Of a DNA stretch of 63,240 bases, positions 1-7,274 are shown piece after piece (positions within the stretch are counted from its first letter, which is position 1; every line of letters begins with the position of its first letter). The notes below the pieces were generated by a model, which was given only the letters and a program-made list of their open reading frames with translations, was not told where the DNA came from and made no database searches. Source of the DNA: UBA4312 sp040266995 (GTDB lineage Bacteria; Bacillota_I; Bacilli_A; Erysipelotrichales; Erysipelotrichaceae); NCBI GenBank assembly GCA_040266995.1, contig JAWRHV010000041.1, positions 1-63,240 on the forward strand, in the 5' to 3' direction. Both the position numbers and the translations under genes were made by a program.

Positions 1-261
1 GCAACGCTCATGGGCTATATAGTATCAGATATTATTTGCATCATTGTTCTTCATCGAATGGATCTAATGGTGTTGTCAAAAAAATTTATAATAGCATCGG
101 TTACTATGGGAATGTTTATGATTATGTGGCGAATTTACTTCAGTAGTAAAGTGATAACCAGCACAGCTTTGGCATGTATATTAATTTCTGTACTGATGTA
201 TCTATATAGGACAGATCTATTTAAATTATTTCGTTTGATTAAACAGGAAGTAAAAAAATAG
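1..261 (+). CDS. C-terminal end of an integral membrane protein, possibly a polysaccharide flippase (5'-truncated)
   Basis: The reading frame is open from the first base, so the gene begins outside the window; only about 86 codons to the TAG stop are present. The product is strongly hydrophobic, with about two to three membrane-spanning stretches, and ends in a short basic cytoplasmic tail (LFRLIKQEVKK). A Wzx-type flippase or a polymerase would fit the acyltransferase that follows at 377, but no diagnostic motif is visible, so the function is a guess from context. Base composition is clearly more AT-rich than the rest of the window, as is common for polysaccharide-locus genes that have been transferred. 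Confidence 0.5.
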   Translation, partial: ATLMGYIVSDIICIIVLHRMDLMVLSKKFIIASVTMGMFMIMWRIYFSSKVITSTALACILISVLMYLYRTDLFKLFRLIKQEVKK

Positions 262-376
262 GAATAAGGTTACACGTATATTTGATAATGGTTTAACTAT
301 CGGACATAAATATAAGACAAGGGTACTAGAGTTAATTATTAAAAGGGTAGATAAATCAAAATAAAGAAAGAAAGAC

Positions 377-1270
377 ATGAATATGGAAGAAAAAAAAATA
401 AAAGACTTTAAGAGAATTGGAAGAAACTGTATCATCGGTGAGAACGTCCAATTTGGAGCTGATATCGAAATTGGACATAATTGTATCATAGAAGATAATG
501 TTGTTATAGGGGATAATACATTTATTGATAATAATACTATTATTCGTAGCGGTGTATCCTTAGGAAAAGACTCTTTTATAGGCTCAAATTGCATTATTGG
601 TGAATATTGGATGGATTTTTGTATACATCATTATGCAAAAATCCACCCTCTGAATATTGGAGACAAAGCGCTTGTTCGAAGTGGTTCTATTATTTATGCT
701 GGCTCTACAATAGGGGATAACTTTCAGACAGGGCACCAGGTGACTATTCGGGAGAAGGCTAACATTGGTAATCATGTAAGCGTAGGAACTTTATCGGATA
801 TACAAGGGAATTGCCAAATAGGTAATTATGTAAGACTTCATAGTAACGTCCACATTGGGCAACTTTCTACAGTGGATGACTTCGTATGGATTTTTCCATA
901 TGTTGTCCTAACAAATGATCCAACACCACCTTCGGAAAACTTCGTTGGAGTTCATATCCATCCTTTTGCAATTGTTGCGACAGGGGCCGTGATTATGCCT
1001 GGACTTGATATTGGTCAAGATAGTTTGATCGGTGCCGGCGCAATAGTTACAAAATCAGTAAAGCCATACAACGTTGCGGTTGGAAATCCAGCAAAAGTTA
1101 TATCGGATGTCAGAAGTATTAAAAATAAGCTAACAGGTGAACCGGTTTATCCATGGCGTAAGCACTTTAACACTTATATGCCATGGACAGAAAATGGTTT
1201 CGATAAATGGTATAATTCTCTTCGTGATGTTGAAAAAGAACAATATCACATTTTAAACATCATTGAATGA
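377..1270 (+). CDS. Left-handed beta-helix (hexapeptide-repeat) acyltransferase
   Basis: This 297-residue protein consists mostly of imperfect hexapeptide repeats ([I/V/L]-G-x-x-x-x; for example IGENVQFGADIEIGHNCII near the N terminus), the signature of the LbH acyltransferase fold of sugar O- or N-acetyltransferases. Such enzymes form trimers and transfer acetyl groups from acetyl-CoA. The C-terminal part carries the usual late block GAGAIVTKSV and VAVGNPAKVI, followed by about 60 residues unlike the core. It probably acetylates a nucleotide sugar or repeat unit of the surface polysaccharide whose genes lie to the left. The start at 377 follows a purine-rich AAAGAAAG; ATG at 383 is an alternative. 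It is AT-rich like the preceding gene. Confidence 0.8.
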   Translation: MNMEEKKIKDFKRIGRNCIIGENVQFGADIEIGHNCIIEDNVVIGDNTFIDNNTIIRSGVSLGKDSFIGSNCIIGEYWMDFCIHHYAKIHPLNIGDKALVRSGSIIYAGSTIGDNFQTGHQVTIREKANIGNHVSVGTLSDIQGNCQIGNYVRLHSNVHIGQLSTVDDFVWIFPYVVLTNDPTPPSENFVGVHIHPFAIVATGAVIMPGLDIGQDSLIGAGAIVTKSVKPYNVAVGNPAKVISDVRSIKNKLTGEPVYPWRKHFNTYMPWTENGFDKWYNSLRDVEKEQYHILNIIE

Positions 1271-1614
1271 GGCAAGGGTTAGCTAATTCAAAGTGGTCAT
1301 CGATGAAATGAGAGATATTAAAACTGTATTAATCCGATAACTATACCCGGAAAAATTGGTAAACATGGATTAATTATAATGCGAATATTACTAAAGAATG
1401 CCGCTAATAATTTGTTAGAATTATATAATACGTTGACAAAATGAGTTGGGATTCATTGAAGACCGAAGTAGAGCACTGTTACCGATTGCGTTTATGAAGA
1501 AAAACATATTGAATAAGGTATTCATATGCATCTATTCAGAAAAATAAATAGGGAATTGTTTATTTACCAGATTACAGACTGTTCATTAAAACTCCGAAGA
1601 ACCAAAATATACTG
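1271..1614. other. Gene-free stretch with short broken reading frames, probable gene debris
   Basis: No intact gene is present. Short open stretches in different frames read like protein, for example NPITIPGKIGKHGLII (about 1327-1377) running on to LLELYNTLTK and a stop at 1444, and, in another frame, ELGFIEDRSRALLPIAFMKK (from about 1444) to a stop near 1550. Together they suggest the decayed end of a gene with a frameshift around 1440. I do not recognise the family. The composition is AT-rich, like the polysaccharide genes to the left. Confidence 0.35.
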
Positions 1615-1664
1615 AAAAGCTCCGCTCATATCATTTTATATGATAGATTGAGTGGAGCTTTTTT
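1615..1664 (+). terminator. Rho-independent terminator closing the left polysaccharide segment
   Basis: The arms AAAAGCTCCGCTCA (1615-1628) and TGAGTGGAGCTTTT (1649-1662) pair over 14 positions with one G-U. An inner TATCA/TGATA stem sits inside. A run of T ends at 1664. Confidence 0.9.
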
Positions 1665-1784
1665 AGTATCTATATAAACCTTCTTGTCTTGAACTTGCCA
1701 TTTGTTCTAGATAGTTAATGGACAAATTAATTTAAATAGATATAAGAAACAATATAAATATTCATTATATATTTTTATTCACTC

Positions 1785-1813
1785 TTGACGAATAAATGAT
1801 TCTAAGATATCTT
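1785..1813 (+). promoter_or_regulatory. Probable sigma-A promoter for the sugar-transferase operon
   Basis: TTGACG (1785-1790) and TATCTT (1808-1813) are separated by 17 bases, 39 bases ahead of the ATG at 1853. This is the only good promoter between the terminator at 1664 and the gene. Confidence 0.55.
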
Positions 1814-1852
1814 TAGCTTAGGTTTCTAAAGAACTGAGAAAGGGTTTCATAG

Positions 1853-3214
1853 ATGACGAGAATCGGGTTATTGAATTTTGTTATTAATATGGTAGTTGCA
1901 GCAATTCTATTGCTGTTTTTTCCGTTTGATGTGTTCTTTCCGAAGCGTTTGTTTGTTGTGTATGGAATTTTGCAGGTATTGATTGGAAGATACCGAAATA
2001 CAGTTTTATTGGTTTGGGATGAGATTAAGCTTTGTATATTAAGCCATTTTTGGTTTTTTATTATCGGTTTTCTGATTATCTATCCATATGATCCACAGGA
2101 TATTTGGGTTTTGTTGGCATATTCTCTCGTATGCTGTTTTTTCGCGATTTTTTTCGCGAGGTATACGAGAATATGGTTTAGAAATAGTTTTAAAAAAAGG
2201 GTTTGTGTAATTGGCATGGGAACCTCTGCAGCTAAGCTGATGGGCGTTGTGCACACAAACCGTTTTTCATTGTTAGATATTCAGTTTTTTGTAGATTGTA
2301 ATGGATCGGATTTCTTTCATGATGTTCATCAACAGAAATGTATGATTCCAGAGGATGAAACCATTATTCGGCTAGAGGAGTTGGATGACTATCTTCGTAA
2401 GAAACAAATTGATACAGTGATTGTTGCGATTACGGAAATGACACGGGAAGACATGCAGAGAATTGTCAACAGGGTACAGAATCGGGTCAATGACATTATG
2501 TATTTGCCGCAGATGACAAACCTTGTTACATTCGATACAAAATTTCGGGATTTTGATGGTTTGATCTTGATATCCAGCAGCCATGGACCTATGAAGTTTT
2601 TATCGATTGTTTCAAAGCGGTTCATTGATATTGTTATTTCGATCTTAGGTTGTATTTCCTTGATTCCATTAACGATTTTTGTGTTCTATAAGAATCGGTT
2701 GGAGGGGGATAAGGATCCTGTTTTCTTTCGACAGGAGCGTATTGGCAAAGATGGTAAGATATTCAGTATATATAAATATCGAACCATGGTACCGGATGCT
2801 GACCGAGTGTTAGAGCGTATATTGGATGAAAATCCGGAACTGGAAGAAGAATATCGAATCAATAAAAAATTAGATGATGATCCAAGGATTACCAAAGCCG
2901 GTCGATTCTTACGGGCAAAGAGCCTGGACGAATTCCCGCAATTTATCAATATATTAAAAGGAGAAATGAGTTTGATTGGTCCTCGGCCTTATCTTGAACG
3001 AGAGGTTGCGGATATGGGTGAGTACTACGATATCGTGATCCAGTCCAAGCCTGGATTGACCGGTATGTGGCAAACGCATGGACGAAGCGATGTAGACTTT
3101 CAGACTAGATTGGAATTGGACGATTATTATGTTCATAACTGGAATTTTTGGATGGATGTGACTTTGTTTGTAAAAACAGTCAGAATTGTACTGTATGGAA
3201 ATGGAGCGCGTTAA
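1853..3214 (+). CDS. Undecaprenyl-phosphate sugar-1-phosphate transferase (polyprenyl glycosylphosphotransferase, WbaP/WcaJ type)
   Basis: This initiating enzyme of capsule or exopolysaccharide synthesis moves a sugar-1-phosphate from a UDP-sugar to undecaprenyl phosphate at the membrane. The 453-residue protein has the full-length PHPT layout: about four N-terminal membrane helices (1-110), a soluble Rossmann-like central part (GMGTSAAKLMG near 122), a further membrane hairpin near 255-280, and the catalytic bacterial-sugar-transferase domain. That domain shows FFRQERIGKDGKIF, KSLDEFPQ and the signature SLIGPRP. The C-terminal KPGLTGMWQ motif is intact. The sugar specificity cannot be read. 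It heads an operon with the Wzz-like and CpsD-like genes. The start follows AGAAAGGG. Confidence 0.92.
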   Translation: MTRIGLLNFVINMVVAAILLLFFPFDVFFPKRLFVVYGILQVLIGRYRNTVLLVWDEIKLCILSHFWFFIIGFLIIYPYDPQDIWVLLAYSLVCCFFAIFFARYTRIWFRNSFKKRVCVIGMGTSAAKLMGVVHTNRFSLLDIQFFVDCNGSDFFHDVHQQKCMIPEDETIIRLEELDDYLRKKQIDTVIVAITEMTREDMQRIVNRVQNRVNDIMYLPQMTNLVTFDTKFRDFDGLILISSSHGPMKFLSIVSKRFIDIVISILGCISLIPLTIFVFYKNRLEGDKDPVFFRQERIGKDGKIFSIYKYRTMVPDADRVLERILDENPELEEEYRINKKLDDDPRITKAGRFLRAKSLDEFPQFINILKGEMSLIGPRPYLEREVADMGEYYDIVIQSKPGLTGMWQTHGRSDVDFQTRLELDDYYVHNWNFWMDVTLFVKTVRIVLYGNGAR

Positions 3215-3251
3215 CAACATACGTTTGAAACAACATTATAGAGGAGAGAGC

Positions 3252-4028
3252 ATGAGGAACATTCAGAATATAAACGATAAAGAGAAAACAAAGGTTTATT
3301 TGGAGATAGAGGAAGATGAAAACGACCTGATTTATCTGGACTTTGAACGAATGATCAAATCTTTGATCAAGGGCATTCCTGTGATTCTGTTGTGTACGAT
3401 GATTTGTGGCGGGCTGATGTTCGGTTTCTTGAAATCAAAAGATCGAACAGTCTATACTAGTTCCGGAGCTATCATGGTGAATCCGATTACTAACGATACA
3501 AATACCGGTACATTTGATGTTGAAGAGGGTGTGTATGACTTTGATTCAAAGAAAACATCCATCAGCGTAACCAGTATTAATAACATTGGTTCAATGATGC
3601 AGCCGGACGAAGTATACATGGCTATGGAACAGGATTTAGACATGCCTCTTAGCGAAATAAAGAGTTCTGTCACAATCTCTTCTACAAAGGATAGTCCGTT
3701 TATTGAGTTGTCGGTGGAGTCCGACACGCCTGAAAAAGCTAAAGAGCTTGCAGATGCGGGAATAGACGCGTTGGTAAACCAAATCGGAAGTTATGAAACC
3801 TTATCTGTGGATATTGTAAGAAAGCCACAGCGGAATGATACGCCAAAACTGAATCCGAAAAAGAAAAAGGTCTTGTTGGCGGCAGTAGCTGGTTTTATTC
3901 TAAGCTGTGCTTGTATTGTATTAAAAGTACTCTTAACGCCTAGAATCACTTCGAAAGCGATGGCGGAGGAAGTATTTGGGATTCCTGTATTTTGTCAGAT
4001 TCCAGATTTAGACAAGTTAAAGGGGTAG
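3252..4028 (+). CDS. Wzz/CpsC-type polysaccharide chain-length and co-polymerase protein
   Basis: The 258-residue protein has the arrangement of Gram-positive CpsC/YveK proteins, which partner a CpsD kinase and control chain length of Wzy-polymerised polysaccharide. There is a short acidic cytoplasmic N terminus, a first membrane helix (near 42-62), an extracellular domain of about 140 residues, a proline-containing stretch (KPQRNDTPKLNP) before the second helix (near 212-232), and a short cytoplasmic tail. ATG at 3252 was chosen because GAGGAGAG lies just ahead; an upstream in-frame start at 3186 would overlap the previous gene. The gene lies 9 bases from the CpsD-like gene, so one transcript is expected. 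Confidence 0.85.
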   Translation: MRNIQNINDKEKTKVYLEIEEDENDLIYLDFERMIKSLIKGIPVILLCTMICGGLMFGFLKSKDRTVYTSSGAIMVNPITNDTNTGTFDVEEGVYDFDSKKTSISVTSINNIGSMMQPDEVYMAMEQDLDMPLSEIKSSVTISSTKDSPFIELSVESDTPEKAKELADAGIDALVNQIGSYETLSVDIVRKPQRNDTPKLNPKKKKVLLAAVAGFILSCACIVLKVLLTPRITSKAMAEEVFGIPVFCQIPDLDKLKG

Positions 4029-4037
4029 GGATGATTT

Positions 4038-4649
4038 ATGTTTGGTTACAAGAAAAAACAGATTGATGTAGAAGAAGAATATAAACGATTACGTCGGAAT
4101 ATTGATTATGTTCAATCAGACAAACCGATGCATGTCATCCATGTGACAAGTACGTTTCCCAAGGAAGGACGAACGACAGTTGCGTTCAATCTGGCAAAAA
4201 AATATGCAGCTAAAAAGTCGGAAACACTATTTATAGACTGCAGTTTTGATTCCTCGCTTTGTTCCAGGCTGGAAGTCGAGGCAAAGCCGGGCTCTTTGAA
4301 AGAATCTATTTCAAAATATACATTTGATTCCGGAGAAACGATGGACATTCTTCCTTTATATCCGCATCCTTTAAAGAATGATGTACTGGATAGTGAAGAA
4401 TTCCGGTCATTTATAAAAGAGGCAAGAACAACGTATGAGAAAATCATCATGGATGGGCAGTGCGTTTCGACCAACAGTGATGCTTTTGCGTTAGCAAATA
4501 TTGCTGATGGCACCGTATTTGTCATTAACTCAAAGGATACGAATATGAATCAAGCGAAAATGGCAGTCGCGGAATTGAAGCGTAATGGTGCAAATCTGAT
4601 AGGTTTGGTTTTGACCAAGAATGATCAATGTTTAAACGGAAGATACTAA
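4038..4649 (+). CDS. CpsD-like bacterial tyrosine-kinase homologue with degenerate nucleotide-binding motifs
   Basis: Length (203 aa) and position after the Wzz-like gene match CpsD/YwqD autokinases, P-loop ATPases that pair with CpsC. The start EEYKRLRRNI and the fold order match. The Walker A region, however, reads TFPKEGRTTVAFNLA, with arginine where the family has the catalytic lysine of GKS/T. Walker A-prime reads LFIDCSFDSSL in place of the usual hhDxDxR. The Walker B position reads YEKIIMDGQ without the typical DxPP. The tyrosine-rich C-terminal tail that is normally autophosphorylated is absent apart from one terminal Tyr. It may be a pseudokinase that still binds the Wzz partner. RBS GGGTAGGGA. 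Confidence 0.75.
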   Translation: MFGYKKKQIDVEEEYKRLRRNIDYVQSDKPMHVIHVTSTFPKEGRTTVAFNLAKKYAAKKSETLFIDCSFDSSLCSRLEVEAKPGSLKESISKYTFDSGETMDILPLYPHPLKNDVLDSEEFRSFIKEARTTYEKIIMDGQCVSTNSDAFALANIADGTVFVINSKDTNMNQAKMAVAELKRNGANLIGLVLTKNDQCLNGRY

Positions 4650-4663
4650 ACAAAGGATCAATG

Positions 4664-4694
4664 GAGAAGGCGGTTATAGAAACGGCCTTCTTTT
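4664..4694 (+). terminator. Rho-independent terminator after the CpsD-like gene
   Basis: The stem AGAAGGC (4665-4671) pairs with GCCTTCT (4685-4691), with a short inner GTT/AAC pairing, followed by TTTT. Confidence 0.75.
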
Positions 4695-4799
4695 ATTAAT
4701 TAGCTTAAATGAAAAGTTAAAGTCCACACGACGAAAAGAACAGAAGAATATATACTTTTGTTAAGTGTAAGAGAAAATTCCACTGCCTTTTCGGGAATC

Positions 4800-4835
4800 G
4801 ATTGGATCCTTAACTTCTGCCACAAAGATCCAATC
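4800..4835. repeat. Nine-base perfect inverted repeat in the intergenic region
   Basis: GATTGGATC (4800-4808) is repeated inverted as GATCCAATC (4827-4835), with an 18-base loop and no T-run. It lies between two terminators and ahead of the L,D-transpeptidase gene. It may be an operator or a structured RNA element; nothing identifies a binding protein. Confidence 0.4.
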
Positions 4836-4843
4836 TATTTATT

Positions 4844-4887
4844 AAATAGCTTCGGTTCGAGAACGATGTCGTCCGAAGCTATTTTTT
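4844..4887 (+). terminator. Second rho-independent terminator in the same intergenic region
   Basis: AAATAGCTTCGG (4844-4855) pairs perfectly with CCGAAGCTATTT (near 4873-4884), followed by a T run. It lies immediately before the promoter region of the L,D-transpeptidase gene. Confidence 0.85.
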
Positions 4888-4911
4888 CTATCTTTTTAGA
4901 CAAAAATAAGA

Positions 4912-4917
4912 TATAAT
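4912..4917 (+). promoter_or_regulatory. -10 element (TATAAT) of the L,D-transpeptidase gene
   Basis: A perfect TATAAT lies 32 bases ahead of ATG 4949. No convincing -35 box is seen at 16-18 bases; that region falls in the T-rich tail after the terminator. Confidence 0.5.
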
Positions 4918-4948
4918 TAAACGTAGATTTAGTAAAGGGGGACCATGA

Positions 4949-7132
4949 ATGAAAGGCATTGTAAAGAAACATAGATTTCCTGTTTTTGTGGCTTCAGCAT
5001 TTTTACCCTTGTTGTTCCTGGGATTTTCGAGTATGCAGGTTCTTGCCGAAGAACCGGAAACGACGGATGGAACAGCAATCGTTGAACCAGTGGATACAGA
5101 ATCTGTGAATCCGGATCCTACCTTTGTGGAGCCGGCCGAAACGCCTGCAGCCACAGAATCTTCGCAGCCCGAACAAGAGCCTGCGCAAGGACCGGAAGAA
5201 GAACTTACTTCAGAACCGAAAGAAGAAACGATTGCCAATGAAGATATATTGGAACCAGCGGATGCGACAACAGCTGCGGTCAATGAACTGAAAGTAGCGA
5301 AAGCACCGGCAAAGGCCCCAAGCACACCGTCCGTACCGGATGTGTACTATAAGACACATGTACAGACCTATGGCTGGCAGGGTCAGAAAACCAATGGTGA
5401 AATGTCCGGAACCTCCGGACAGTCCAAGCGCTTGGAAGCCATCCAGATCCGGATTGGTAATACGACCGTATCCGGTAATATCGAATATCGTACGCATATC
5501 CAGACGTATGGCTGGGAAGGTGTATGGAAAAAGAATGGGCAATCATCTGGTACATCGGGTCAATCCAAAAGACTGGAAGCCATCCAGATCCGTTTGACCG
5601 GTGATTTAGCAAATTACTATGACGTATATTATTGTGTACATGCACAAACATATGGCTGGCTGGATTGGGCCAAAAATGGAGAATGTGCCGGTACGGCCGG
5701 ACAATCCAAGCGTTTGGAAGGCATTAAAATTCTCTTGGTTTCCAAGGGAGATGCCACCCCGAAAAAAGTCGGCTGGCGAAGTGAAAGCTATGTGTACAAT
5801 AAGGTGTCCTATTCTACACATATCCAGGGCATCGGTTGGCAGGCCTACCGATCCGATGGTGCATTGTCCGGAACCACCGGGCAAAGCCGGCGTATTGAAG
5901 CAATCAAGATCAAAGTGATGGGTCCAAATCCAGGCAGTGATCTTGGTGTAAAATACCAGGCGCATGTGCAGGGAATCGGCTGGCAGTCGCAACGGACTAA
6001 TAACCAGGTGGCCGGCACCAGCGGACAGTCCAAGCGTGTCGAAGCATTGACAGTAAACTTAACTGGAAAGGATGCTTCTAAATATGATATTTATTATACC
6101 GTGCATGTGCAGGGAATCGGCTGGCTTGGTTGGGCGAAAAACGGACAGGCTGCCGGAACCAGTGGAGCTAGTCGCCGGGTAGAAGGCATCCGAATTGAAA
6201 TTGTGGATAAAGGAGCATCAGCCCCTAAGAATATCGGGCCTTACTCCACTCCGTATGTGAACGCAAAATACAATGTAACGTATCAGGTCAGCTTTACCAA
6301 TTCTGGCGGTTTTAACAAACAGGTTGGAAATGGAGCGAATGCCGGAAAAGAAGGCAAGGTTATTGATACGTTAAAGATGAATCTGGATGATTCTTTAAAG
6401 GGTACCTTGCTCTATCGTACATACAGTAAGAGTACGGGCTGGGGTGCCTGGAAAAAAGATAACGAAATCAGCGGATTTGATAATAAACAGATGGAGGCTG
6501 TACAGGTCAAAATTGATGACGACATTGCCAAACTGTTTGATATTTATTATCGGACCGGTATTGATGGCTGGGGCTGGTTTGCGTGGTCCAAAAATGGTGC
6601 ATCCAATGGAACCCAGGGTGTTGGACAGCCTGTATCCAGCTTTGAAGCATGCATTCAATTAAGAGGCTCAGGCCCTGCAAGCTCAAAGAGTGCACAGTTC
6701 TTAAATGCGGATAAGATGACACAGAAAGCACAGAATTATGGAAGTGCCACGAACTATATGGTTCTGGTAGATAAATCTCAGTATTTATGTGGTGTTTATC
6801 AAAGGAGCGGTGGTCAATGGAAATTAGTCCAGGCAACCATCTGCGGTATCGGAAAAGATGAGACACCGACGATTGAAGGACAGTTTACAACGGGTCCTTA
6901 TCACAATATTGTGCATCGTAGAAATGAATATGATTATTGGTATATTACACAGTTCCATGGAGATTGGTTGTTCCATAGCTGCTTATTTGTACCGGGACAA
7001 AGTTCTCCGGTGAAGCTGAATGATCCTCGTATGGGAATTAAGGTATCCCATGGTTGTGTTCGTTTACCGCTGGACATGGCAAAACGTGTTTATCACTTGC
7101 CTAGTGGCAGTAGAGTCGTCGTGTATCGTTAA
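4949..7132 (+). CDS. Secreted L,D-transpeptidase with nine ChW repeats
   Basis: This is a 727-residue exported enzyme expected to make 3-3 peptidoglycan cross-links or attach proteins to the wall. It has a signal peptide (1-34, ending VLAEE), an acidic Pro/Glu/Thr linker to about 130, then ChW repeats (pattern GW..., NG..sGTsGQSkRlEaIqI). Six clear repeats (131-427) form two ordered triads. A third triad (about 427-575) keeps the framework (GWGAWKKDNEISG, GWFAWSKNGASNG) but has lost most consensus residues. The YkuD domain occupies 590-727 and holds the catalytic motif SHGCVRLPLD near residue 700, with the family's upstream histidine probably in FHGDWLFHS. There is no LPXTG, SLH or lipobox, so the ChW part probably provides anchoring. 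RBS AAAGGGGGA. Confidence 0.9.
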   Translation: MKGIVKKHRFPVFVASAFLPLLFLGFSSMQVLAEEPETTDGTAIVEPVDTESVNPDPTFVEPAETPAATESSQPEQEPAQGPEEELTSEPKEETIANEDILEPADATTAAVNELKVAKAPAKAPSTPSVPDVYYKTHVQTYGWQGQKTNGEMSGTSGQSKRLEAIQIRIGNTTVSGNIEYRTHIQTYGWEGVWKKNGQSSGTSGQSKRLEAIQIRLTGDLANYYDVYYCVHAQTYGWLDWAKNGECAGTAGQSKRLEGIKILLVSKGDATPKKVGWRSESYVYNKVSYSTHIQGIGWQAYRSDGALSGTTGQSRRIEAIKIKVMGPNPGSDLGVKYQAHVQGIGWQSQRTNNQVAGTSGQSKRVEALTVNLTGKDASKYDIYYTVHVQGIGWLGWAKNGQAAGTSGASRRVEGIRIEIVDKGASAPKNIGPYSTPYVNAKYNVTYQVSFTNSGGFNKQVGNGANAGKEGKVIDTLKMNLDDSLKGTLLYRTYSKSTGWGAWKKDNEISGFDNKQMEAVQVKIDDDIAKLFDIYYRTGIDGWGWFAWSKNGASNGTQGVGQPVSSFEACIQLRGSGPASSKSAQFLNADKMTQKAQNYGSATNYMVLVDKSQYLCGVYQRSGGQWKLVQATICGIGKDETPTIEGQFTTGPYHNIVHRRNEYDYWYITQFHGDWLFHSCLFVPGQSSPVKLNDPRMGIKVSHGCVRLPLDMAKRVYHLPSGSRVVVYR

Positions 7133-7148
7133 TAACGTCATGATTAAG

Positions 7149-7187
7149 GGTTGTATGACGGATCAATGGTCATACAACCTTTTTTTG
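7149..7187 (+). terminator. Rho-independent terminator after the L,D-transpeptidase gene
   Basis: A perfect 11-base stem, GGTTGTATGAC (7149-7159) with GTCATACAACC (7169-7179), is followed by eight T. Confidence 0.95.
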
Positions 7188-7274
7188 GACTAAAATAGAT
7201 TAAGTAAACTTTAAAAATTTATAATATATTTAATATATTTATTTGTTCTATTTTCTGGAAATGGAAAGGAGCTT

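Noticed and set aside
5003..6866. Long opposite-strand and shifted open frames inside the ChW genes
   Set aside because: They are by-products of the repeated, GC-balanced ChW coding sequence; they recur at equivalent places in every ChW gene and have no ribosome-binding sites.
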